From Punctularia strigosozonata HHB-11173 SS5 (Eukaryota; Basidiomycota; Agaricomycetes; Corticiales; Punctulariaceae), in the NCBI RefSeq assembly GCF_000264995.1, contig NW_006767439.1:1516912-1580911 (forward strand): a stretch of DNA of 64,000 bases, read 5' to 3'. Under the pieces are notes generated by a model, which saw only the letters and a program-made list of their open reading frames with translations, had not been told where the DNA came from and made no database searches. This document shows positions 1-11,430 of the stretch, in pieces. Both the position numbers and the translations under genes were made by a program. The first letter of the stretch is position 1. Every line of letters starts with the position of its first letter.

Positions 1-3000
1 CGGTTTTCCCGTATTTTGGGACGCCTACTTGCCTTTCGTGAGCCACTTTCACTGTCTGCGTTTGACGAACTACGCGGGGACGACGAGGACCCAGGTTGGG
101 CGCCTATGATCCTCGGCAGCATGGGGTCGTTGCTCTACGGAGTAACGCAGATAGACTCACTTATCCGTCCCCTTCACAGCTCCTTTCGAGAATTCCTACT
201 CGATCCGCAACGGAGCGGGAATTATCATGTCGACCTCACCTCCTCCAATGCCGTCATCGCGCACTCATCCATGCGCACTATGAACAACTCCCTTTCGTTC
301 AATATGTGCAAGCTCGATACGTCCTACCTTCTCAATACGGACTATCCGGACATGGCTGAAAGGATACAGAGAGGGATTTCGCCAGCGATGATATATTCAT
401 CTCGTCACTGGGCTGCTCATCTTCGCAACGCGGTGTTGTCGCCCTCGCTGATGGTATTGATCGATCGATTTCTGCGGGAGAAGGCTCTTTTTTGGCTGGA
501 GGCATTGAGCGTTCTCGGTTCTATTTCGCTTGCGGTGCCGGCGCTTTCGACCTTGTTCTGCATTCTCCCAACTGTGAGTATACGTTCATTCTACTACGCC
601 ACCAACTGAGGTCACTTTCCAGGAATGGCGTGTGGAAAACGATCGCGGCCGGTTGATCGAGGACCTGCAATGCTTCACACGTTGTTTCGCCCATGCAATA
701 TCGAATTCAGCGCCCCATATCTACATATCCGCGCTTCCGTTCTCGCCGACAAGCTCTGTCCTTGCTTCTCTCTACCAGCAGCTCTTCCGGAGAACATTTC
801 GCATATCGCGGGGACGGGACCGAGACTGGTTGGCGGTGCAATCGATCTTAAAAGGACACTTGAAGGGCGTCACATCTATTGCTTTTACGAAGGACGGCAA
901 GCACCTTGTATCCGGATCTGTCGACACCACTATACGTCTATGGGATGCGGATACCGGTGAGGCCATTGGAAAACCATTCACGGGCCACACGAAGGAGGTC
1001 ACGTCTCTCGCCTTCTCACCCGATGGAAGATTCGTTGTATCAGGGTCGGAGGATCGGACGCTGCGAATATGGGATCCCGCAAATGGTCAGGAGTTTATTA
1101 AACCATGGAGGTGGTCCCGCGGCACCCCGACTATCTGTCCGGATGGCACGCACGTCTTCTGGTACTCTCCCGGCCTCCCTGGCAAAATTAGCTTGTGGAA
1201 CCTCGCGGCCGGACCTGTTGGAAATCCTTTGATAGAGGATCTCCAACGTAGGCCAGCCGTCGCCGTCAGTCCTTCCGGTAAACGGGTCGTCCTGGAAACT
1301 TGGAATGCGCTCAAGCTGCTGTGGATCCCTGACACAGGATGTACCGTCGAGCAAGCGTTTCAGGGGGATCTCAGCGAATTGATCGATGACCCTCATCAAG
1401 TCGTGGTGGGTAGATTCAGGTGCATTACCTTCTCGCCGGACGAAACGCAGATCGCCACAGGATTTTTCAATGGGATGGTTCAGCTGTGGGACGCAGAGAC
1501 AGGGCGACCTCATGGTAGACCTCTCAAACATGGCGTCATGAGACTGCTTAGCACCATTGCATTCTCTCCCGACGGAGCGTATCTCGTCACTGGATGCTTA
1601 GATGGAATGATTCAATTATGGGATTTGGCGTCCAGAACGGCCATCGGTGCTCCACTTTATGGGCACGGTGATTGGATCACTGCCCTCGTATTCTCCCCCG
1701 ATGGCAACCGCATTGCGTCTGCCTCTCACGACCGGACTGTGCGACTGTGGGATGCCGAGGCCGTTCGTCGAGCACCGTCTGGAAGCTTAGACACCCACGT
1801 CACCTCCTCGATATCCATTTCTCCTGACGGGACACGCATAGTCTCAGGATCCTTGGATGGTAGAGTGCGATTGTGGGATGCGAGAAGCGGACAGGCTTTT
1901 GCTGAACCATTTCATGCTCATAGTGACAGCGTCACATCTGTCGCTTATTCCAGGGACGGAAGGCAAGTAGTCGCAGGGTATTTCGATGGGACAATGCGAG
2001 TTCTGGATGCTGCGACTGGGATCGCGCTGAAACGTCTTCCCCCTTCTCTTGCCCCTCGACGTTCCCGGCCACGTCCGAGGCAACGAGGCCAATCATCTGC
2101 CATCAAGGAATGGATCTCCCCACGCGATCGCATCGATCCAGAGATAGGGCACACCGACTCCATCACGTCTGCAATTTTTTCGTCAGACGGAAAACGCATA
2201 TTTTCAGCTTCAAGGGACACTACGTTACGAATTTGGGACGTGGAATCAGGAGAAGTCGTTGGTAGGCCCTTGAAGGGTCACGATGCGGCCGTTACCTGCG
2301 TTGCAATCTCTCCAGACGGAATGCGTCTCATATCCGGCTCCGACGACAAAAAGGTTAGGATGTGGAATGCGACCAACGGCGACCCCGTAGGGTTGCAGTT
2401 GTGGGGTCATGAGGCGTCCGTCACGGCTCTGGCGTTCTCTCCAGACGGGGTGCGCTTCGTCTCGGGGTCAAAGGACTCTAAGATCTTGCTGTGGGACGCA
2501 AAGACGCACCAAATCATCGGTGATCCCATTGAAGGGCACGATCAACCTATCCACTCCATTGCTTTCTCGCCCGATGGGATGATCATCGCTTCAGGTTCAT
2601 CTGATTGCACGCTTCGGATGTGGGACTCGCGGACGGGTCAAGCGGTTGGCAAGCCGTACTCACATCCAAGACCGGTCACGTCCGTGTGTTTCTCGCCTGA
2701 CGGCAAACGGATTGTCTGTGGTTCTGGGGACCACATTCTACGAGTATGGGACGTCAAGCCTCATCGCCTATCGTTACATGCAACGTCCGTGGCTCCGTCC
2801 GTTGGCCTATCTTCAGCACACTCCGTGCACATACAAGGCAATGAATCTGATCTTACTGCGCCTCCCGCAGCAGGCATTGCACCAGAGGTCGCTACAAGCA
2901 AAGCGGCGGATCTGCACGGGGCACCATCATCCTCGTCAAGAGCCCTCGCCATCTCCGAGATCGCAGAACACGCATTACGCGACGTCGAACTCCTCATTCC

Positions 3001-3244
3001 AGACGCCGATCGGCTTTCGCAGCTCGAGCTCGATGCATCTTTGAGGCTCACAGAAGATGGCTGGGTTGTCGGACAGGGTGGCAAACGCCTGATGTGGATT
3101 CCTCACCAGCACCGCGAACGGATCATAGTACACCCCCGGAGACTTCTCCTTCCAGCTGAGAACATGACCACCTTCGACCTGTCCGATGGCGCTCATGGAC
3201 CCCGCTGGCACGAATGTTATACGCCTCCAGTAGACTCCCAGTAG
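1..3244 (+). CDS. NLR1: NACHT-WD40 STAND protein, 3' part
   Basis: The 5' end lies outside the window. Exons are 1-573 and 623-3244; the phase-0 intron 574-622 (gtgagt...cag) is at the same place as in NLR2. The first exon carries the end of the NACHT/winged-helix region, with an RPLHSSFREFLLDPQRSG motif matching NLR2. The second exon has 14 WD40 units of about 42 residues, i.e. two seven-bladed propellers; units 3, 4 and 9 are degenerate and the repeats differ widely from one another. The C-terminus has a module (DGWVVG...LMWIPHQHRE...RLLLP...W.ECY) shared with NLR2 but no membrane helix. Fungal STAND NLRs are signal-transducing ATPases, several of which govern allorecognition or cell death; that role is inferred. 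Convergent with the decarboxylase gene downstream. Confidence 0.88.
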
Positions 3245-3748
3245 TATATCGTGACGTAGCGACGTTGTAGCACTTCCCTCTGCACCTTTACTTTTGCCCC
3301 AAAGGGTCTTTGGTTGCTGTTCAAGCTCGCTTTCATGACACATCGCAGAATCAGAGAATGTACTGTATGATCGCCGTATGCACATTACTCGTGAATGCCG
3401 TCTCAGGTTACTCCAACGAGCATCATAAGGTTATCCACCCTTTCTGCGCAGTAGACAATGGTTTGGTCTAAGGATCGGTTTCGCGGTTCCGTCCTGTCAT
3501 GGATAGGTAATTCAGCTAGTAAGCATATGATTGGACTTCACTCAAATTGCCGACATGAAAGGGTACGTACATAATATCCATAACACCTCTTTCGCCACCG
3601 CAGGCATCGCTATGATGAATGCGCGGCCTGGATCTTGACTTGAAGCTTGAACCATCCATGGGTACAGGATATCAAAAATGTCGATCATGCGTTGCATATC
3701 GATTGCGCACATCTAAGGGTACACGCCCACGCGATCTAAACAACACCA
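3245..3748. other. Convergent intergenic region
   Basis: This is the space between two convergent gene ends (NLR1 on plus, decarboxylase on minus). Short open frames exist but none has coherent coding character or recognisable similarity. It presumably holds both 3' UTRs. Confidence 0.5.
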
Positions 3749-5343
3749 TCAACCGACAACCTTGGCTAGCTGGGCCCGCACGGGCACATTGTGCGCCTGC
3801 CCAGGTTGTGGGAATCCCTCCAATCTGACGCCCTTGCGGAACACGCAGCACATGGTCGAGCCGCCAAAGTGGAACATCCTGGCCGCTCTCGTCAGTACGG
3901 GGTCGTGCCCGGACGGCGTTATGCGACCGGCCGTAGTTGCCAGCGACTCACCCTAGCTCGTCGCCCTTCTTGATCTTTTGGCCCTCTTTGACGGTGACCT
4001 CGCACGTCGACATCTCCGCCATGCCCACGCCCAAGAACGCCACGAGCCCGATCCTCGGCTCGTCCGCCTCGATGAATATGATCGCCCTCGTCGCCATCAC
4101 GCTCAGATACTCCTGGCAGACGTTCAACCCCTCCTTCTGGGTGCTCTCCCCGGCCTCCTCGAAGTCCTCGAACAGCGGCTCCGAGTAGTACGTCCCCGGC
4201 ACGATGATCGTCTCCTTCACGACGCCGGTCACGGGGGAATGCCAACGATGGTAGGAAAGCGCGGAGAGGAAGGCTTGGTAGACGGTCCCACCGACGAAGA
4301 GCGGGGCGGAGGGGTGCGAGGCGAGCATGTCCGTTACGGAGTAGGGCTGGCCTTTGACCCAAAACTTAGCGCGGGCGTGTACGTCGGTGGCGATTTTGTA
4401 TGGCATCGATTCGCAGGGGTTGGCGATCACCAACGGGTCATCTGGGGATGCGACCGGCCGGATACCGTCTCTGAACCTTCTCGTAAACTACGCGTTTCCA
4501 TCGTAAGCGAATGTGTGGGCGCGCCGAGGTGAAGGTGGCTCACAAAATCGTCCCAGCTCTTGAATCCCTTGTACGGCTTCTCAGGCTCGCACACGTACAT
4601 CTCCTCGAACTTCCACTTTGACTTCCCCAGGTTCCCGACCTCCTCCAGATTCTTCACCCCGTGCTCGCCGAACCAGCTCGTCTTTCCGTCGTCGAGCACC
4701 GTGCACGACGCTTCGCTCTTCAAGTACGCGCCCCACGCGTCGAGCACCTTCTTGATCATCGCGTTCACCTCTGGGTCCTGGAAGACGGCGAATCCGGCGC
4801 GCGTGGCCATCGGCCAGTTGAGCAAGGCGTTGATGGGCGCGCCGACGAAGCCGACCAAGTGGCCGGCGTCGGTCCAGGCGGGCGGGGTGGAGATGACGTG
4901 GTTGAGGAGCGCGAGGAACTGCGGGACGTCTCGTACTTGCGGGTTTTCACCCGTCGGATCTTTCAGGTATTTTTTATTGCTGGGCATCTGACAAGTGCCA
5001 AGTAAACGTTAGAGGTGTGGAGGACGGGCAAGTGCGAATGAGATGAACCCGTTCGAACATGCAGTTGAACAGCATGTAAAGACGGGAGTCGCCTTCGATC
5101 TTGTCTCGGAACTGTTGCAAGACGGGGTGGAGCTCTTTCGGGTTATCGACGTGATTGACGAGCTTCTTCATCCAGTCATGGTGGTGCCGCTTGTCCTGCG
5201 AAAGCCAATGACCCGTCCTATACCGTACGAGTAAGCATTTCGCTCATAAGCGCTGGGTGACAGAGCGCAAGGATCGAGACGACATGCGGTCCTTACCTTG
5301 GGACGTGATGCTCATCCGGCACTTTGTGGTCTCGTTGGTCCAT
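3749..5343 (-). CDS. PsiD-like / phosphatidylserine decarboxylase-like enzyme
   Basis: Five exons on minus: 5297-5343, 5049-5217, 4544-4987, 3952-4487, 3749-3878, giving 441 aa. All phases close; the donor of intron 2 (gttcat) is weak. The product matches the fungal PSD-like family that includes the tryptophan decarboxylase PsiD of Psilocybe (about 439 aa): an N-terminal PSDC-type domain (VRDVPQFLALLNHVI, RAGFAVFQDP) followed by the decarboxylase core (SYHRWHSPVTG, FIEAD, GMAEMSTCEVTV). The last exon has MFHFGGSTM; by family knowledge the chain is self-cleaved at the GGS motif to form a pyruvoyl cofactor, here about Ser406. No mitochondrial leader or membrane segment is seen, unlike true Psd1. 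The substrate may be phosphatidylserine or an aromatic amino acid; sequence alone does not decide. Confidence 0.9.
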
Positions 5344-5982
5344 GGCTTTATGGAGAAATTGAATTGAAGAAGGGATCCAAAGTCGATATCGGGGATGCTG
5401 TCGTGGTCGCGGTCCTGGTCGGATATGATGGAGATTATATATCGCCGACCAGGATGGACATCCATGACGGGGCCAACGCAGCAAATCAGCGCCAATGACG
5501 TCGGCGATGCATTGCTGGCGGTGGAGTTGACACGAGGGTCAATTCTCGTTAATATACCGATTGAGCGCGGTCATAAGTATTCGCGAAGGGATGAAAAGAG
5601 CAAGAGTTCGTCGTAGCAGATGTAGAGGCAGCGTCGCAGCGAAGTACGGTCAAGTGAGTCGTAAAGTCCAAATAACACACAACATGCCGAGAGGGCCACC
5701 CGCGACTTGTGCATTCATCGTAATTCTGCAGCAGTTAATACTTTCGCCGAGATTTGTTCAGCACATGACAGAATCAAACGAAAAGGTTCTGGCTGGGAGC
5801 ACGAGGAAAGGGGCTAATTGGTGATGGTTTGTCCCCGCAACGGGTATGGACGAGAGAGTCTCGTCATATCTACACATTATCCTCTGCATACATGTCTCTG
5901 CCAGCTTGCTGCGTAGTGCCCCCACGCTGAAGACGCGGATCATCGCCCTAAATTGTTCATTCTTTCCGGATCGCGACCGCTC
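5344..5982. other. Intergenic region
   Basis: It holds the promoter of the decarboxylase (transcribed leftwards) and the 3' flank of the secreted-protein gene at 5983. I see no coherent coding sequence or repeat. Confidence 0.45.
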
Positions 5983-6903
5983 TTAAGGGCAGTTCTCGAC
6001 GATGCCCTGACCAGCGGCGACGCAGTTCGAGACAGACTGGTTGAGGTTGGCAAGCGTAACATGCGTGTCCTTCTTCCTACAGAGCGTGAGGACGGTCTTT
6101 TTAGCGTCTTGCAGAGCGTCTCGAGAAGCCTTGGGACACTCACGGAACCAGCGAGCTAAGAGCGTTCTGGGCGACGGTCAAGTTGGACGTGACCGCATCA
6201 CGGTCGACCGGCGATCCGGGGGTGCCGTTGAAGAGCCCGCCGAGGATGTTCAGCACGGCTCCCTGCGTGTTCGCGAGCGCGCCGCTCGCCTTCTTAACGG
6301 CCGACGACGCCGTACGGTTTCTGTTAGACCACGTTAGAATGGCTCAAGGATGGACGAGGTAGTGAGGACTCACGAGGTGGTGGACTGCGCGGCGGCGAGG
6401 CTGTCCATGGACGCGATCGCGGCGCTGACGTTGCTGAAGATGTTGAGCTGGTTCAGCACGCAGGCGAGGCTCTCGTTGTTCGCCGCCAGACCGCCGCTGC
6501 CGGTCACGTTGGCGCTCGTGCTGTTGGACGACGAGAGGTCGGTGCCATTGGCGAAGCTGGTACTGTTGGCGAGGCTCGTGCTGTTCGACGCGAGAGCGGT
6601 GCTGGTGACAGTCGAAGCCAGGTCGGTACTGGTGCTGGTGCTGTTGGCGGCAACGCCGGTGCTGTTCGCAGTGATGTCGGTGTCGTTCGCAGAAACGCTG
6701 GTACTGGCCGCAGCAAGGCTCGAAGCGGTCGCGGCGGCGCTGGCGCTTACAATGCCATTGTTCGCGCTAGCATGGTGAAGCGGCACTGGGCGAGCAACGG
6801 TTAGCGGTCGGCAAATGGAGAACGAAGTCGGGTAGGCGATGTGCTCACCAGCGCTCACGACAGACGCCGCTGCGAAGAAGGCGAGAATGGCTCGAAACTG
6901 CAT
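5983..6903 (-). CDS. Secreted Ser/Asn/Thr-rich protein
   Basis: Four exons on minus: 6849-6903, 6374-6785, 6144-6320, 5983-6076, 245 aa. The start at 6903 was chosen because it begins a clear signal peptide (MQFRAILAFFAAASVVSA); a farther in-frame Met would bury it. After the signal comes a roughly 90-residue region rich in Ser, Ala, Thr and NST/NDT sequons, likely heavily glycosylated. The C-terminal half has a regular helical look (LNIFSNVSAAIASMDSLAAA, NLTVAQNALSSLV) and two cysteines near the end (NC..., ENCP). The size and helical part recall hydrophobic-surface-binding (HsbA-like) wall proteins, but no family is firmly recognised. A TATA motif lies about 140 bp upstream. Confidence 0.72.
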
Positions 6904-7040
6904 CTCGACAAGATGGTGTATGAGAAGGACGTGAAGATGTAGGGTGCTCAAAGAAGAACGTCGAATAGAACGTAGAACGCGAAGAATGAATCAGCTCAAT
7001 ATGACACCAGGTCTGGATTGCGTAGTCTGGACGGATGTCT

Positions 7041-7048
7041 CTTTTATA
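7041..7048 (-). promoter_or_regulatory. TATA box of the Ser/Asn-rich secreted protein gene
   Basis: TATAAAAG on the minus strand, 138 bp before the ATG at 6903. Position and sequence fit a fungal core promoter. Confidence 0.45.
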
Positions 7049-7358
7049 CGGGTCAGATGGGTCATTCATGCGAAAAGGAAAAGGCCTAAAGTGCTGTGTA
7101 GGCGTAGTCGTCCATTCAACTGACCCTAGCGTCGAAACTCCCTTCGTTGTCGCGCGCCCGGACGAAGCTTCGGCGCCAGCCCAAGATAGCGTATCACTTC
7201 CTCTTCCACAAGACAGCGGGTGTCTTCGGTGCCAGTAGCAAGCCTGTCAGGAAAGTGATGCCCGTGAACCGCCACGTTCGCAGCAGACTGACAATATCTG
7301 CGTCCGCTGACTACCTGATCGCAGCCAGCGTTACCGTGAGTTTGAAGTATATACTGAG

Positions 7359-9105
7359 CTAGTTATGATCGAAATGCGTACCACTGAGGAGTGTCCTAAG
7401 AGAGCCATGAGTTCCGTGTAGAGACGCTACGATGACGGCGAAGTTGCGAGCGTGCGGGCCGAATGTCGGAAACCAAGCGCTTTTCGATCCCATGTTGCGG
7501 ACTTCCAATTCCATATTCCGCAACATGCGATTTGAACTCCGACAGATGCTGAGGGCGCAAGAAGATATGGCAACCACCTTCTCAATGTCGAGCACAACGC
7601 ACGAGATGATGGTAGGTGGCGCGTATGAGCGACAATACCGATGCCGTAGCAGTTGGTCCTGGGAAGTAGGATGGGTTCTTGGACTTCGTGTGTGAGCCGG
7701 CCCCAACGAGCGCGAGCCACCAGGCCAGCGCTCACCGGGACAGGAAGCGCTCTGTGGCCGGAGACGAGACGACAGTGTGGGGGCCTGCGCGCTAGCGAGT
7801 GTACTTGTCTTGAGTCCTCTGTGACCACCCCGACAAAGTCTTTGTCCCGTATATTTCCAAGAGAGAGCGCGATGGTCTTTTCGGCGCCGAGGTGAACGCG
7901 TTCGGTCCATCCAGCACCGGAGCTAACTGTTTTCGATGGTAATTCAGCCAAAAAGAGAGCAAAGAGCGTATTGCACCGGATACCGGCAGTCGGCCATGCA
8001 AGGAGGAGGGCGGACGTCATCTAAACATACAGAAGCATCAGCGCAAAGCAAGATTCGAAGGCGAAAATGACAGATGGGACCCGACCACTTACGAAGTTGT
8101 CCCAGTTTCGCGCTAACCCTTCGGAACTTGGATTGCGCGCGAGCAAATTCATTTGTGCGAGTAAACGCGATTTTACGTTGGGAGCCATGCGACGGCGTGT
8201 TTTCCTCCTCAGAGTATTGCAAAGCAGATGTGGATTTCATCATCGTGACGACGTATGTGAGGCCCGTCGATTGAGCTTGGAGATGGAACCAGTAAAACAT
8301 GGCGAAGCGATGCGAATGGATGGGCGGGTTCGGGCTGAGGAGCATAACGCCGAGTATGAGGTGCCATCCGTGGCGTGAGGGGATCAGACGCTGTATTGCC
8401 GGAGCAGCAACCCGGTGTATAGCCAGGCCTCGTGAAAGGTGCCGAAGAAGAACACGCTGAACACGACCTGTTGGTCCAAGTCAATGAAGCCGTCCCGAGC
8501 CGAGCGCATGAGAGCGCATGTCGTACGAAACGACGTACCGTGTCCTTCCGCCCACCTTCCGACCACTCGCGAGAGAGCGCATCACTGATCGCAGGACTAG
8601 GTGGCGCGCTCGCCTTCGATTCTTCCACCCGTCCTAACGAATCGGAAAAACCGCCTCGCGCTGAAGAGAAGAGTATATGGGCGCTACGCCCAGCCGTCCC
8701 GGATCCAGTATTAACGGCCGCATCGATCACTCCGGTCACAGCTGTCTGAGCAAACTTGGGCCCGCCGGTCGAAGATAATCTGCTAGGGCGGTGAAAGATC
8801 GACCAAAGCGCTGATGCGTGGGTGACCACGTTCAAGCTGCGTTCGAGGCTCAGGCTTTCCGGATAGCATCTCGTGTGGGTATGCCCGGTATGGCCAATTG
8901 CACCTTCCGGTTCCGGTCCACGAGGACAACTGAGCAGCGGTACACGCAGCCTCCGTAAAGCTCGTAATGTGTACATAGCACAAAATCGAGGGGGTTGCTG
9001 TATCCCGGCGGAGGGGATGATTAACGTGAAAAGTGCGCTAGAAAGTCGATCGCGAACAACGCGGCTCAGAGGACAGGGCCGGGAGATGTGCAGCACGTGA
9101 TGCAT
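7359..9105 (-). other. Unresolved minus-strand region, possibly a decayed or many-exon gene
   Basis: Several minus-strand frames look partly coding, but I could not join them. An open frame at about 8570-9105 is followed by a good GT...CAG pair and then an aromatic, membrane-like stretch (VVFSVFFFGTFHEAWLYTGL, about 8390-8490). A second hydrophobic stretch lies at 8280-8345 (HSHRFAMFYWFHLQAQ). Another frame at about 7830-8020 follows a plausible intron (gtaagt...tttag|ATG). Stops separate the pieces, and no family is recognised. It could be a multi-pass membrane protein gene, a pseudogene, or chance frames in GC-rich DNA. Confidence 0.3.
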
Positions 9106-9643
9106 TGGCTTTCTCTCTCTCTCTCCTCGTCGACGTCCCTAGGCTCCGAGTCGCGGAAGCGCTAATCGACGTGCTAATACAAGGGATCCAAGGCGGAATG
9201 CTGTGCAATAAATGCAAGTAACACCTACCAGATAGCAGGGCACATATGAAAGTTCAAAACAATCACAGGAACCAGGACATATCCCGGGAGTTCGTTACTA
9301 CATCGCGTCTTTTGCCCGAAGTCCCGCTGGCCTTGTCGATTCGAACGTCCTCATTTGCCGCTACGGTGCATCTCTCGAGAGCTGTTGATGCGCCCTACGT
9401 TTAACGCTCTATTCTTATGCGGGACGATTGATTTGCATCTATTCCTGGCCTCGCCCTCGCTACAGCACGTTTTGATTGGGCGCTAGCGCACGACCCCATC
9501 CAACGTCCTCCGCCGAGGGCGAGCGGTGCATCACCGCCTGGCTGACTGCGCGACCCAGACGATGCCCGCTCGGCGTCATTCACCTCCGAGCGCGAGCTCA
9601 CGCCCAACGTCGTGTGTGATGGGACGACCCCGAGGTGGAAGGG

Positions 9644-9649
9644 TATAAG
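9644..9649 (+). promoter_or_regulatory. TATA-like motif before small secreted protein gene
   Basis: TATAAG lies 192 bp upstream of the ATG at 9836, followed by a pyrimidine-rich leader typical of fungal 5' UTRs. Confidence 0.35.
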
Positions 9650-9835
9650 ACCCTGCGGCGAAGTGCCAACTGTTTCCTCAGCCGCATTCGTTCTTTCGTT
9701 CAGGGTACTGGTGCCCAAGTCTTCCTTCTTTGTTATAGCCTTCACTCCCTTCCTTGCTCGGACAGGACCTCTTCGTCACACTCGCTCTCTTTTTGCTCTA
9801 CGCTTTACGCTCAACCCAAGACTCTCGTTATCACC

Positions 9836-10499
9836 ATGGTCCGCGCATTCTCTGCTGTTGTTCTCGGCCTCTGCGCCCTCGCCGCGCCGCTCGCTGCTAT
9901 CGCCGCTCCGGCCGCGCTGTGCGTCTCTTTTCGCGTGTTCCAGCAGCAACTGGTTTACTAACCTCAGGTCGTGACGTAGTCAAGCGAGGACAGTGTCCTC
10001 CAATCTGTCTGGCTACCTTCACAACATCGGCAGCCACATCTCGTCCAGCTGGTGCGCACATGATCGGGCAGTTGTCCTTCATTCTACGCATGGCTGACCC
10101 ATATTTCCCTCAGGGAGTCGAGCTCGTCCGAAACTGTCGTCGTGACATCGATGGTCGAGACCGTCGTGCTCGCCACTATCACCAGCTTCACGTAAGTCTC
10201 GAGGCGTCTCCGTACCCTCTACGCCGGTTGCTCACGACTTCCATCTCAGCGAGGTCAGCGAGCAAGATATCGAGCAAGTCTGCGAGCTCATGTCGTCCTA
10301 CGGCATTGACATGTCAGTCTTCGCTCCCGCACGTCCCTCCTACCACGATGGCTGATCATACATCGCAACTTTGTCCAGCTCCGAGCAGCAAGTCGTGAGC
10401 ATCATCGAGGAGCACATGGTCTCCGTCAGCGAGGTTGAGGTCGTCTCCCAGATCATGGAGTCCTTCCTCAGCGAAATGTCCGTCAGCGTCAACGTATAA
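9836..10499 (+). CDS. Small secreted protein, Ser/Val/Glu-rich
   Basis: Five exons: 9836-9918, 9980-10051, 10114-10191, 10250-10312, 10379-10499; 138 aa with all phases agreeing. The first intron has a textbook branch region (ctaac) before its acceptor. The start gives a strong signal peptide (MVRAFSAVVLGLCALAAPLA, then IAAPAA). The mature chain has a Ser-rich linker (SSSWESSSSETVVVTS) and then short acidic amphipathic segments of similar pattern (EVSEQDIEQVCELM, SEQQVVSIIEEHMVSVSEVE, EVVSQIMESFLSEM). There is only one cysteine, so it is not a hydrophobin or a typical cysteine-rich effector. No family is recognised. Confidence 0.72.
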
Positions 10500-10599
10500 C
10501 CGCTCCCAATCCCTCTGCACCCCCTCGAAGTCCGCTTAATGCCTCAGTATTATATGGAATCCTCTGCGTCCTGTTGCTGATGGACGTAGGTTATTCCCA

Positions 10600-11163
10600 C
10601 TAATCCTTTTCTTCGCTGTTCACATTATCGAGGGGTCTTCGGTTGTATCGTGCCGCTGTTTTGTTGTTCCTGTCCGACATAGGCATCCCTATTATACTTT
10701 GCGGCTCTATCTGGCGTGACTGTCTCGGTTTCTTTGGATTATTTGCTAGCTCAGACGTGCACGCGTGTCGCTGCGCCTCGAAGAACGACTCGTTAGCGAG
10801 TTGACGCGCCATGACTTCCGAACGAAGCGATGAACCTCGCGAGCCTGCTGCTGCCTCTGTCACCCATTTGTCCCACGCCCATCCGCACTCCTCATCTCCG
10901 GCGATCGTACTAGTGGCATGCAGTCGCGCGTCCGCCTTCAGTAAACCCTGGATCGCACAGCGCATGACCCGTTCCTGACTCTCAGAGATCGTGAACTCGA
11001 TGTTCCCATTGCCAACTTCGCTACTGAGCGCTGAGTGCGAGTCTGTGCGAGTGTTTCCCCGCCAAGCTCCACGCATCTTGCAAAACGCGACATTTTCGGC
11101 CTTCGAGACGGCCATAGAACCTGAGCATCGGGGGATGAAGCGGACCGATGTCTCTCTGAACAC
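10600..11163 (-). CDS. Hypothetical protein, uncertain
   Basis: A single 187-codon frame without recognised domain; the middle and C-terminal part is hydrophilic with a basic tail (KKPRQSRQ, NNKTAARYNRRP). A second frame at the 5' end (RKCRVLQDAWSLAGKHSHRL) also looks coding, so the true gene may be spliced differently and begin near 11190. It lies between a secreted-protein gene and NLR2, transcribed away from NLR2. Confidence 0.3.
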   Translation of the reverse strand: MFRETSVRFIPRCSGSMAVSKAENVAFCKMRGAWRGNTRTDSHSALSSEVGNGNIEFTISESQERVMRCAIQGLLKADARLHATSTIAGDEECGWAWDKWVTEAAAGSRGSSLRSEVMARQLANESFFEAQRHACTSELANNPKKPRQSRQIEPQSIIGMPMSDRNNKTAARYNRRPLDNVNSEEKD

Positions 11164-11430
11164 TCACGCGTCCTCCATCTTATCCATTATGGCGGTGTCT
11201 GTCCTCGACGTTCACAGGCAAGGCTGTGAAGGACGATAGCCAGGACTGCGTCGATTGGCCTCTGACCGGCGTCTCGAAGCGGAGAAGGTTTAATCAAGCC
11301 AGCTTATGCCATCGCCGCCTTGCAGCCTTTCCGCGGGCAGCGGCGCAACATGTGTGCCTCGTTGCTGCAGGGGTCTCGCTCGAGACGGCACTTCCTCATC
11401 TTCTCTCCTCTCACCTCGCCCAAACGTACC

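Noticed and set aside
3749-10499. A psilocybin-type biosynthetic cluster around the PsiD-like gene
   Set aside because: Neighbours are an NLR and secreted proteins; no methyltransferase, kinase, P450 or transporter is present.
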